Source: Nemopilema nomurai
Lineage: Eukaryota > Cnidaria > Scyphozoa > Rhizostomeae > Rhizostomatidae
DNA length: 64,000 nucleotides
NCBI GenBank assembly: GCA_003864495.1
Contig: ML133401.1
Span: 5,075,189 to 5,139,188, forward strand
Direction: 5' to 3'
Part shown: in pieces, positions 11,007-23,000 of the stretch
How the letters are laid out: the number at the start of each line of letters is the position of its first letter
How positions within the stretch are numbered: position 1 is the stretch's first letter
The notes under the pieces: model-generated
What the model was told of the DNA's origin: nothing
Seen by the model: the letters and a program-made list of their open reading frames with translations, nothing else
Database searches by the model: none
Program-made: the position numbers and the translations under genes

Positions 11007-14000
11007 GTAAGCATTTTAACTTATATATTTCTATTCAATTTTCATATGCTTGGTGGATCAAACTCAAAGTGAAGACTTCTTTATAACGCCGGGGAGGCAT
11101 CCAGGTTGACGGATTGAAGCTAGGGTCAAATTTCCTTTTTGTGGCACCGTGAAACAAGATATTAAATTTCTTAAAAAGCAGCAATGAAATTTCTACATTT
11201 CGTTAAAATGATTGTTAGAAAACTGTGGAATTGTCATATGTAGGAAAGTCTTCCATATGTATGAAAACATATTGATTCTTTATGTTAGATTTCTTGATGC
11301 CGATCTTGCCTTCCTGGTTTTCAAACCTTCAAATTCAGGAAATAATCGAGAATACAGCTCTGAAGCTTTACCGTGTGATGTAACTAGATCTAATCCACTG
11401 CCGAATCCAAGTATAATCTGTTTTCAGTAATTCTAACCCAATTTTCATGTAATCGATAATTTTGATTTCAATTCAAGGATCGGACGTAAATAACAAAAAT
11501 GGCCGACAAAGTCGCGATTACACATTGTTTTCCATTATTTTTTGGGCAGATTATTCATAACCCAATTATTACGCTCCCTGACGCTTTCGGCAACTTATGT
11601 TTTCCTAATGGAAAGGCTAATTCAAGTTCTCGGCAGATCCAAGTTGCAACTGGGCAAAGCTTAAAAATATCGTTTCCCTTGGCACTAGTTGGGCATGATT
11701 TTTGAACAAAGTTCATGACATTGTTGTTCTTCCGAAACTAGCCTTCTTGTTGAAATAAAAGGTTGCTGTTCGTATGATTTATCAGATTTGTTTAGTGTAC
11801 GTGCATCTGAAGTTAGAGAGTGAAACTCTAATAATATGATGGTGGAATTGAAGGTAGCAAGCTTAAGTATTCTTCTTTTGTTTTCAACAAATCTGATTAA
11901 AGGCTGACAGGCTTGAAAGTGGTACAAAAGTCAAGAATTTTGCACGCTTGATGCAGCTATGGAAAGAATGAGCTCATGGCTTAATTGAAATTTCACCAAC
12001 ACCTTTTACAAATTACATACACTTTTGGCGCAGCTGGTTTCAATTCAGCTTTCCTACTTAACAAGCTTTTATATGTTTAAAAGTCTATATATGTTAAGGA
12101 ATAGAATGGTAATAATATAAGGTGATTTGTCTCAACCTTTCATATTGACTTCAAGGTGATAATCTCAACCTTATCCTCAGTACCTTATCCAAAATAAATG
12201 CCCTGTAAAGGTCAGCTCCTTATATAAAATATATCAATTGCTTTTTAAACCAAAGTGTTCACAATTTAGGTAATTATAAAAATTAATAATAAATAAAAAT
12301 GGGTAATAATAAAAAGCATACCAGTTTTAAACAATGTGTTTTTGTGTTTAGAAGTAAGATTTGTTGTTCTTGTATAACTTGGTTGTCAACTGCAAGCAAT
12401 ATAATTTCTTTTTCCATGATCAATCTTACAATAAAATGATGATCAATAAAGATAATTTACTTGGTGTTTCATATTGCCATTTTACCTGGATAGCCTTTAA
12501 TCTGCATATTTGTTTGTTAAGAAATGGATTCATGCTTTGTTCTAACTCTAAAGAAATGCTAAATTAAAAAACTGTGTCTGGCTTTCACCATCAGATCGGA
12601 TTATGATGTTAACTTGACTTTCATGAGAACAAGACAGAAGCAAACAATGGTTTTAAGAAATGCCTTTATTATACGAATGGAGGCTAAGTTTCCATTTTTT
12701 CAGATTGAAAGAACTAATTTTTATGTATGCAAAGGATTTTGGTATTTCTGTTTTCTAGTTTAGTGTGATGGAAATTCTTATCTCCATTGCAGTTGCTGCG
12801 AATTTAAAAGACAGGAGAACCACCTCTACCAGCCAAGTGGTCACTGCCACAGTAAGATCCAAAGTAACTTTGGTATGTGATGTGGATCAAGCTTACTTTG
12901 ATCAGGTGTACTGGATACGGAATGATACCAATGTTTATATAGTGAGTCAATCTAAAGAAAACGCTCCAATTGTTTCTGCGCAGTATGTGAATCGGGTGAC
13001 ATTGGTATATAAGAAGAACCTGCAGATTGCCAATTTGAATCTTGGAGACGGAGAGACATACTTCTGTAAAGTTGTTAATTCAACAACAAGAGTTGAATCA
13101 TACAGTCCTCCAATACAGCTTGAAGTTGTTGGTAAGTTTGTTTGAAAATGCTTTTTTAATTTGTTATTTAGATAATATGATATTGGACTTATCATAGCAA
13201 TGTAGGAAAAGTCACTTTACTTTGGTTTGGCAAAATGGAATGTTTTGCTGTTTATTTTGCATACTGAAAAAATGCAAGATAATTTCTGTTTGCTGAATGA
13301 ATTGACTCTAATCAGAATGAAGGACTGTTGGGATTGTCTTCTTTGAAGATTTAAAGCTGCAAGTTTTTTAATTTTAAAAGTTATTCTAAACCTTTAACAT
13401 TCGCTAAAGATTGCTGTAAGAGCTTAACGATTTTCCTTTATTTTCATATTGATTTTCTTGTTAAAGGAAACATAACTTACTAAGGCCAAAGTATCTTTTT
13501 TCTATTTTATCTACACTTTAAGTTATGTGCACAATGGTTTTAGTTTTACTGTACAATTTTTATTGTTCTTGTTCTTGAATTACTGTTACAAATGGTTTTT
13601 CAATAGCAAAAGTTGGTTGAAAAACTTTTTAGCTGGAACTTCAGTTTTTGCTTTATATGAGGCTTGAGTTTGAAATTCTTAACTGCACGATGATGTTAAA
13701 TGTGCTAAAATTTTCAAGTAAGCCCCAAGGGATAAGAATTTTTTAAACCCTAAATTTTAAAGTCTTCATAAAATTACTTAAAGTTCTATATTAAAAAATA
13801 TACGCAAATAAACCAAAATTTTATAATTTTAGAAAAATTTAGAAGTACAGGAGAACAATCATCAGGTATGTAAATGTGAACATTGTAATGGCTTTTAAAT
13901 GTTACTGTATCCTATTGAAGCAGTTAAAGTATTTGTATTCAAATTTCACCAGACAGTAATTGAGTTAAAGTTAATAAAAATTAAATTGATAAATGTTGAT

Positions 14001-17000
14001 AAAAAGAAGATTGTTGTCATAAAAAAGTAAACAGTATGCACTGATTTTTGTAGGAGCTTCAAGTTTTCTAACTTCATCATCATCTCATAGTTACTGGTCT
14101 CAGAATGTCTTTATGGTAGTTTTTTGCAGTTGACTTGGCCATGACTCTAATTTTTTGCAATGAAATTGTGGGATTTTACTATTGTCAATAAAACGTAAAC
14201 AATTTTCAAAGTTCTCCATAGCAACCCTAGATTACGGCCTAGAAGGCTTGCAATGCTTTCTGGTTGCAGAGTGCTGCTTACTTGTTGTGTCAGGCCCAAA
14301 ATGGTGTCTGTGTAAACAAACAAGCTGTTTTGTGGTTAAAAGCTATTTGCCCAAGAAAAAAACTGGATCTGAGTCACATGCTTGAATCATTGGTCTCAAA
14401 TTATATAGAAAATGATTGCAAGGGGCAGGGATCTTTAGCAAAAGTCTTGGCTAAAAGTAATTTTTTGGGAAGGCTTAATTGTTTATTAACTGAACATTGG
14501 GTTTTTAAAAACTGTATATGGTTTGTGGGAGTAAGGTTTTTCACTAGTTTGAAACAGAGGGGCCTTTTTCAAATATTTGAGCAATTAAGCTTAGTTTCCT
14601 GTTACCGCTGTACTCTGATTATACAAGGCCTCGTCATATTTTCCCACAAGAATCGTAATATAAAGAGTTCTTTTTAATATGTCTTTAGAATAGGACCACC
14701 CGCAAAATGCTTCAGTGATTTTCAGCAATGGACTTGCGTAGAGTGCATTGTATGAGTCAATGAAACTTTCTTATGATGGGGATGCTCGAATGCAAATATT
14801 TAGTTTAGTGACGATATCGCTTTATTTTTGTTATTTTTCCACATGGATAGGTACCGGGCCAAAACTGAGAGATGATATTTGCAACAGAGCCTTGCCTAAT
14901 TTTTATAAATTGATTCGATATAGGCCTGATAGTTTATTTTGTTTTGGTATTGAATTTGGTACGAAGTTGTGGGATTGAAACAGGTTTTGGGGCTTTGTAA
15001 GCTGGCGTCATACCCAACGATCTTTGACAAAGCCCTCGAACAGGTAGACTGAAATGTAGACATGGGCGTGGTGGGCAAGCTCGTTCAATCCTTGCAAGAG
15101 ATGCAACAAAGGAAGGGAATTAAATGGAAGTATTGAGAAGGGAATTAAATGGAAGTGTTAAGAAGGAAATTAAATGGAAGTATTTAGAAGCATGACTAAC
15201 AGTGAACGTTGCAAGCAGTCATAACTGTGGTGCATAACTTCTCATCAGTGTAACATGTTAGTGAGAATAAATAAAAAGAGCTTCGAGGATTGCAAAACAG
15301 GGCGGATATTGGGGCATGGTCGTTAAGGGCAAAGAATATATCTTGTTGAAATAGCTTTTCTCTGCTGATTGATCTGTGTTTTGGTTAAAAGCCCGAGAGG
15401 GTATGCTACCATAGTCGACGAAAAGGTCCCAAAGTTGCAACTTTTATCTACCTACTCAAGGATTCTGTTTACCTGCTGTGTTGGAAAATTCTAATACTTT
15501 TCTCCTCCATCTTGGAGTGGGACTTCTTTGGTTGTCTCTATATTTTTTTTGTGGAAGAGGCGGCGTTTAGTGGAGATTTTCCGATCCATGAATTGGTGGC
15601 GACGATTATGTTTAAACATAATTACTTAACGGTTTATGAATTTTTGACTTCTTTGTATGGATAGTAAAGCCCTTTTTGATGTCAAAGACAATCTAGTTAA
15701 CAGTTTTCAGACGCAAAGACGTCTAAAAAAGATGACCACCACTGCACAACAAATTGTCCAGCAATCCAATTTTGAAGGCAGCTTATGAATTGTATCAAGA
15801 ATGTAAATCTTTTCGAAATGTCTAAAAGTGCTATCTGTACCTAGAAACGCACACGCTGCAGTACGAGTTCTGTTTTCATCGTATGCATAGCTTCATCACA
15901 TTCAAATATAGATTATGACCTAAGTATTACTTAGTAAAGTTACAGCCTAAATGAGAAAATGGTAGCATTTAGAGCCATCGAATAGTCCTTATCTTGGAAT
16001 TCATTATTAAGCAAACATAGGAAGATCTAACCCGCTGTCCTAGAAAACATCGTATATTGAATTCGAAATATTGACCATAACATTTGCTAAAGTTTAAGTG
16101 TGTAGTTTAGAACTGCTCACGGGACATACACTATGCTTCAAGAATGGTAGTTTATACTGAAAGAATTTATATTGCTGTGTTGTCAAGAACTGTAAACATT
16201 TGCATTGATGAGTTATTAAAGTGTTAAAGAATAAGGTCTTAAAATGTTTGTGGCATTAAAACTGGAAGGTAGAAATTTATTCTGTTAGTCTAAAAATGGC
16301 ACACTAATTTTAGCACAGTTGTTGCCACAGAGATGGTTATCAGTCGAAAGAATTTTTTCAATATAGAAAACCTTTTAAAGGCGTATAACGAAATAAACCA
16401 AATTTAAGGGTGCTGTAAAAAGTTTGTTTTTGCAATTCTGAAGCTTTTTGTAGAAAATTTAACTTTAGTTGGCAAAATGTCATGTTTGGTCAACAATCCA
16501 TTTTGGCCAAATGTTGATTGAAGGAAAGTTAGTCCTCTAGTCACGAAGTTTGATTATGATATTTTCCCGCTCTTATCGCTGAGTTTTCGGCTTTTGCAGA
16601 ATCACCATTTTGTGATGGCCCCAAGGAGAAGTTTATCGACAAAGTTGTTGGAAGTACGGTTCTTTTGACTTGCTACGTGCGTGGCAACCCACCTCCGACG
16701 ATTCAGTGGACGAAGGATGGAGTGGCTGTACCTAAAGATCGTTTTACAGTAACAACGAAAGGCCTAACAATCAAGGATTTGCATCGAGAAGACGGCGGAA
16801 GTTACCAGGTTTCTCTAACAAATTATGCCGGGACCTATCATGCCGTCATGGACCTTATTGTGAAAAGTAAGTGTTTCATCTTTTTATCGTAATAGTTATA
16901 ATCATAATGATGGTTTTTTAATAATGATGTTAATGGTATCTTCTAATGGTAAGATTATTAAAACAGTTAATATTGTTTACGTTCTTATGAATTTAAGCAG

Positions 17001-20000
17001 TTTTTATTGACGTCACCGAATGTGTGAACTACAGCTGCGCCACAAATAAGGGACAATTCATGATCACAGCGATGCTAATGGCTTCAGTGAAGATCTTTGC
17101 AACCAAATATTCTTACAATTTCCCGTTTTCTAGTTGACTAGTGCTATACTCGGTCATTTGTTCGTGGCCTCTGCAAACGTCTCGCTGATATTCATATCCT
17201 CCCCTAGCGTCCTCTTCTGTGCTGCCCGGACACTATATCAACGCTGTTGAAAACCAAATGCAGACCATTCCATGCGGTCGGACACCTGTGGATCAAAATT
17301 CGAAGGTGACATGGACTGAGCCAAGTGGCGCTGAGGCTAAAAACAACCCCAGGTTCACCCTGGACATTGCCACCGGGGCCCTAATTATCAACCGTGCGGT
17401 TAGAAACGACTCAGGGTCGTACAAGTGCTCCTTCGTGAAGATAGTGGACGGCGAGTTCAAGATTACCACATATCAGATGTTTTTCAATGTGCAGTGTAAG
17501 TTGCAGATGGTGAATTTTATAGCTTTTGAAATGTTGTCTACAGTCAGTAAAATTCTAGTTCACTCATGCTTAGCAGGAAGGGCTATTTCCCCATCAAGGC
17601 CCAATTAAGACTCTTTTGTATGTTCAAATCTACAAGCATGGCAAGTTAGTTTTTTCTGCCCCCCCCCCCTCCTCAAACACAAAACGAGTCAAAAACAATC
17701 TTTCGCCAATTGTTTGTCTATTTCAGTAGAGCAAAAGAATCTTTTGGTACCTTTTGATTAATTGCGAAAATTCATATTGTCAATTATATTCTCGGCAATT
17801 TCCCACGATCTGTTTTTGTTTGTTTTTCATATATGCAAGTGTGTTGAAGCAGATCAGTGTCTTTTTTATTTCTAAAATAGCTCAATTACTTAAGCTACAT
17901 TTAAGTGCAATTCAGCTGCCATGCCGAACTTGAATTTGTGGAGACCTTTACTGAAACGTTTTGTGGTTCTGAACAATCATAAATTCATGCCTGTTGTGTA
18001 GAAAATTCTCAATAAAACAAAGAGGTCAGGGGTTTCTCGGGACTAGTTTTGTACATTACTTGTGTCCATTTGGAAAGGCGATTTTACCCTTCGGCGCTGT
18101 ATGGGTGTGTAGAATTTCCAAAAACACAAGGTCACAGAATTCACAACTGGGAAGATTTTGAAACTTGATGAGATGGTTGTCTTTTGTATAAAAACATCAC
18201 CTAACCATAAAATACAACAAATTTGAAAAGGCCTTGAAAACTAAGCTTGTTTTAATTGTTGTTCTTAGTAACAAGCAGCTGTTTATCTTTAGTCGCCATT
18301 GTTCTTGTTTGGATGTCGGAACTAAGAGAAAACCCCGAGTCTTTCAGTGTTGCACGGCTTAGAATTTCACGACCTCGCATGCTAGTGTCACCGTTGTTTG
18401 TCCTGCAGCAATTCACAGCTGATACATGACACGGTGTCCTGTATCGTGTTGTTGCTGGGACCTCGTTTTGCATGCAATTTCGGCCTCTCTCTCCCATTTT
18501 AATCCAATTAGAAATCCATTTAGATGCTCAAAGTTTGTGATTCACCAATTAAAATGCGATTGAAGCATTAAAAATATTCACCAATGTGGTGTCTAAACAT
18601 GTTTATTTACCTTTCTGTTGGGGAGATTTTCGTTAACTGAAAACTATTTCAGGCAGTTTTTTATTGTTAATGTTTGACTGGGTGCATCGCCCACCATCTG
18701 TGCTAGCAGCTCAAGACTTCTTCTTGCTGGCTCTTGTCCTGTGAATATTTTGACCGTCCCCATTGCCTGTTTTACCCAAGGTGGCTTTTGGTTAGGCCTT
18801 ATCGACGTGTGATGTTAAGTTGTTTAGCAGTCAAATACTTAATAGTTTAATGAAATCACATGTGTCAGTCGTTTGGAGTCACTGCTTTAACGCCAGAGTG
18901 GTCTACTTTCTCTTTTTTGTCCAAACCTGTCTGCCAAAAGTTGTGTGAACGTGATATTATCTTATGCAATTCACCAAGAAAACAGAGGCTTGTCGTGTAA
19001 GGATATCTTATTTTTGTTCAAATATCCATTTATGTTCCCACACTCTGTTAGCGCGTATTTGCTCACGAATAGGGCGTATGTTTCTGACAGCACTCTGTTA
19101 TTATGCGAGAATTAACCCCTGGCGTGTGATTCTTATATTTTTTCTTTAAATCTTCTTGATTTAATCGATGTTTATCAATTCATAATCATACTCGTCTTTT
19201 TCGTAGATCGTGCAGAAATCATTTACTACTTTCCCGAGGTTTCTGTTGTTGCTGGTGATGCGACGTACATGCCTTGTGTTGCTATTGGCAACCCTACCGC
19301 CAACGTAACCTGGGAGTTCAAGGGAAAGCAGCTTCAAAAGGACCCCCGGTACCAGATCAACCCCAACGGGTCTTTAATCATAGAGCAGGTCAAGCGAGAG
19401 GACCAGGGGATCTACTATTGCACCCCTGTCAACAAATGGACTGGGGAGAAGAAACAAACAACGTTGACAGTTTTAAGTATGGATTTATTCATTATTACTT
19501 CTACTGTAATTGTTTACTATGTATGATATATAGTAAATATATAATTAAGTATATTTATTTATGGTATATACTTCTACAGGACTGGTTATTGAAACAGACT
19601 TTAAGAAATTTACTCCTGGTGAAGGACTACTTGTATTTAGTATTCTAGTTTTGCAAGACAAGAGCTTCTCTCCAAGATTGTAGTTGTAAGCAATGTGCTT
19701 TTAGTAACACTCTTACGTTCCTAATTGTACGGGGATCTAATAATTGTTGGCATTTTTGAAAATATCTAAAATGGGGGTGGGGGGGGGGGGAGGTTTTTAA
19801 TACATTGAAATGCTTAGATTCAATTTTAGAGTAGAAGTTGAGCTGTGATTACACATTAAACGTAATGAATTTGATTTTTGTTGCGTCAACTGATTTGCCA
19901 GTCTAGGACTGATCTTGCATCCAAGCTTCGAAACCTTGTTTAGTGCCAAGGCTACAGAACTAATACAATCTAAGAAATATCCTGCTGTTGCGTGTTTAAA

Positions 20001-23000
20001 TTGCAAGTAGACCAAACAGTTTCGTCATTTGATTTTCTGCTTTTTTGCAGTTCCACCTGAATTCATCAACACACCTTCGTTTATGCAAGAAGTGAAAATT
20101 GGAGCAAATGCAACGTTCGATTGCATGGCTACAGGGTATCCGAAGCCAAATATCACGTGGTATTATCGTGAGATACCTGGTCATAGGAAACGATTTTCCG
20201 TTTCCAAAAGCGGGGTACTCACTATCATGGATGCGAGGCTATCTGATCATGGCGATTACCGATGCAGCATTAATTCTATTGCCGGTTCGATTTCACGGAA
20301 CTTCAGGCTGTTTTTTCTGAGTGAGTGGATACTGTTTGTTGTCAACCACCGAAAGAATTATCATTTACACTCGGTCTTCATTAATCAGACAAGGCCATTA
20401 TCCTCTCTACCATTGCGTTGTCATTTAAGAACTCAAATTTGTGCTGCAAGTGGATGACTCTGATAAAAGGAAATCGTTGCTCGTTCGGTTATCTTATTAT
20501 GCTTGTGAAGTTGAACGATATAAAGCTTGGCTTAAATTAATAGGGCAAGTTTTTCTCATTATTATGATATAAAAGAGCTGGTTTTCATCTGAAAGAAGAG
20601 TAAAGCATTGTGTTTTTTCCTCTTTTTCCTTGTCTTGGCAGATATAACTAATTTTAATCTGTTCGTTTTAGCAACTCCATACAAGCCAGTTAATGTCACC
20701 ACAGAATCTTATCCTGCCGTCACAAGATTATTTTGGGCCCCTAAAGACAGTGGCGTCCTTGTGCAAAACTTCGAGTTGTGGTATCGGCGTCTGAATGATT
20801 CCGAGTACGAATGGAGAAGCTTCTCGTTCAGGGAGTTTGGAAACGAGACTGTCAATATCACAGGGATCTTGAGTGGCCGTGACGTCATATTCCGGTTGCG
20901 AGGCAAAAACAAGCATGGTTTAGGCCCGTTCAGCGATGCCTACATTGTGTATAAAAATGGCACTGGGGTCAAGGCAATCAAAGATGCCAAGACAGGTATC
21001 AGCGATTTATTTTGTTGCTTAGTCTTTAAACGACTAAAAGACACCTTTTTCTGGAACCTAGAACTCTTTAAATTATTATCGCCAACTTTCACCTTCCTTT
21101 CCTGTTATTTTAAAATGTAGTTTCTTATTTAACCCAATTCCTATTCACAGAAGAAACACCCTTAGCTCCCTATCAGTTGGAAGTCAATGTAACCAAGAAG
21201 GGTTTTCTGTTCAAGTGGAGGAATGTTTTCGCTCCGGGTCGCCCGTCGCCAGATTATTTCGTCATTGAGAAAAGTGACGGGAACCGATCCTGGACTGCAA
21301 TCAAAGTAGGCGGAAAGGCTGATAAATACTTCCTTCGAAGTGAAGACACGAAAAGTCATGCATTTGCCTTCAAGATGTATGCAGTTGGTGTGTGGAGGAG
21401 TAACTACGTCTTTCCAACTGTTTCCAAACCAATAGGTAAGGAAGCTGGAATTCAGAAGGGGTGTAACAATAGTTACTGTTAGGGTGGCTTTTGCCGAGTT
21501 TCAGAAGGTCACCGAATAACTGGCTACCTAGCTTAATGTATCTGAAATTCAGGCCAGTGTCAGAAGCGTTATTCAGTTTTTTGTATGGCCGGGTATTAAC
21601 TTAAATATATAAAGTCTTAACGATAATCACACGAATTTTGTAGGAAGAATCAATCATACATACCACAGAGTATTTTTGTCGTCATTTTTGTCAGCAGCTC
21701 GCTATTATTGTTGTTGCTATTTCATTCCCACATTCATTTATGCAATATACACTAGCTTTAATTTTATGCAAAATTTAGATTAATATTAAGCTATATTAAG
21801 CATTATTATATTAAGCTGAGGTAAATTGCTAGTTTCTGGGCTGGTTCTCACCGCGCTTTTCTCCTCCACAGCGAAAGACAATAAGCCAGTCCCACCCCTG
21901 TTTGCTTCGAAGTCCAAAGGGAAGCAAGATGACCCGTGGCCAGCCATCATCCTCGGAATCATCTTCTCTGTGTTCGTTCTGATCTTGATCATCAGCTTGT
22001 TGTGCTTCCTGCGGGCCACTGGCAGACTCGGCGGCTCGCATTCTCGTCGGAATCGTGGAGGTAGGCCAAAATTATCCACTTTTCTGAAAGCGTTTTGCAA
22101 ACATTTAATAGCATTTCCTAACTGGTTGAAGTTGAGCTTGAGAACTCATAGCCAGTGCTTAATATCTTTACTGTGAAATTGTTTGCAGTAAGAGATGTAA
22201 AGAGAGAAAATTTCCTAGCAGCATTGAATAAGATCTATATTGTTCTAAATTCTTTGTCTTAAAAATAGTCCAACATGCACTCGATTTTTTTCACTGTGCA
22301 TATTTCGTAGATGAAAAAGGTTCGTTTAGTGTATTTTATAATAACCATCCATTTAATTGGAACTTTTGAGGTGCTAATTTTAAGTTTTTGGTAAATGTTT
22401 TCTTATACACCTCTGCATAATCTAATCTAAACTAGTGAGTCAAGGATATAAAAATTTCATATCATATGTTTTTTTAACTTTGTTAATACAATATTTTGTT
22501 GTTTTAGATGAGTTGTTAGATGAAAAGAGTGACCAGGACAGTACCTTGGGGTAAGTAAAATGTTCACCTGCCGAATCTTATCTGAAATAACTAAATTCAA
22601 TTTATGGCACATACATTTTCACGTAATGTTGTTACGAAATTATGTTTAATCTGTCCACACTTTTTACATAATTAAAGTTAAGCTAATTCTGGTTTCTACG
22701 CAAGTTCGAATCCTTTTTGACATTCTTGTTCACTCTCATTTTGTTTGTGTGAATCTTGATTTCTTTAGAATTACTTTAATGATAACATCATTATGCTGAA
22801 TGAATTGAAGACCACGAGTTTAATGGCAGTGGAATTTCGGTACTGCAGTTATAGGCCAAAGAGTGTTCTTCCCCGTAGCGACAAACCACATATTAATGTG
22901 ACATAGATTTCTCTTTGGTGATTAAATTTTTACTAAAATTGCTCAAGCATTTAGAAAGCTGCCTTTTTGTGGTCATTCTGTTAATGACGATGTTTGAGCC

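Noticed and set aside
14264..14677. 137-codon + frame in gene 1 intron 2
   Set aside because: No domain, no splice sites that fit the phase 1 pattern, and composition like the surrounding intron.
19773..19793. G-rich run as a G-quadruplex regulatory element
   Set aside because: A simple G5-T-G12 tract in an intron; low-complexity expansion is sufficient explanation. The GGGGGA units near 4726-4744 were set aside for the same reason.
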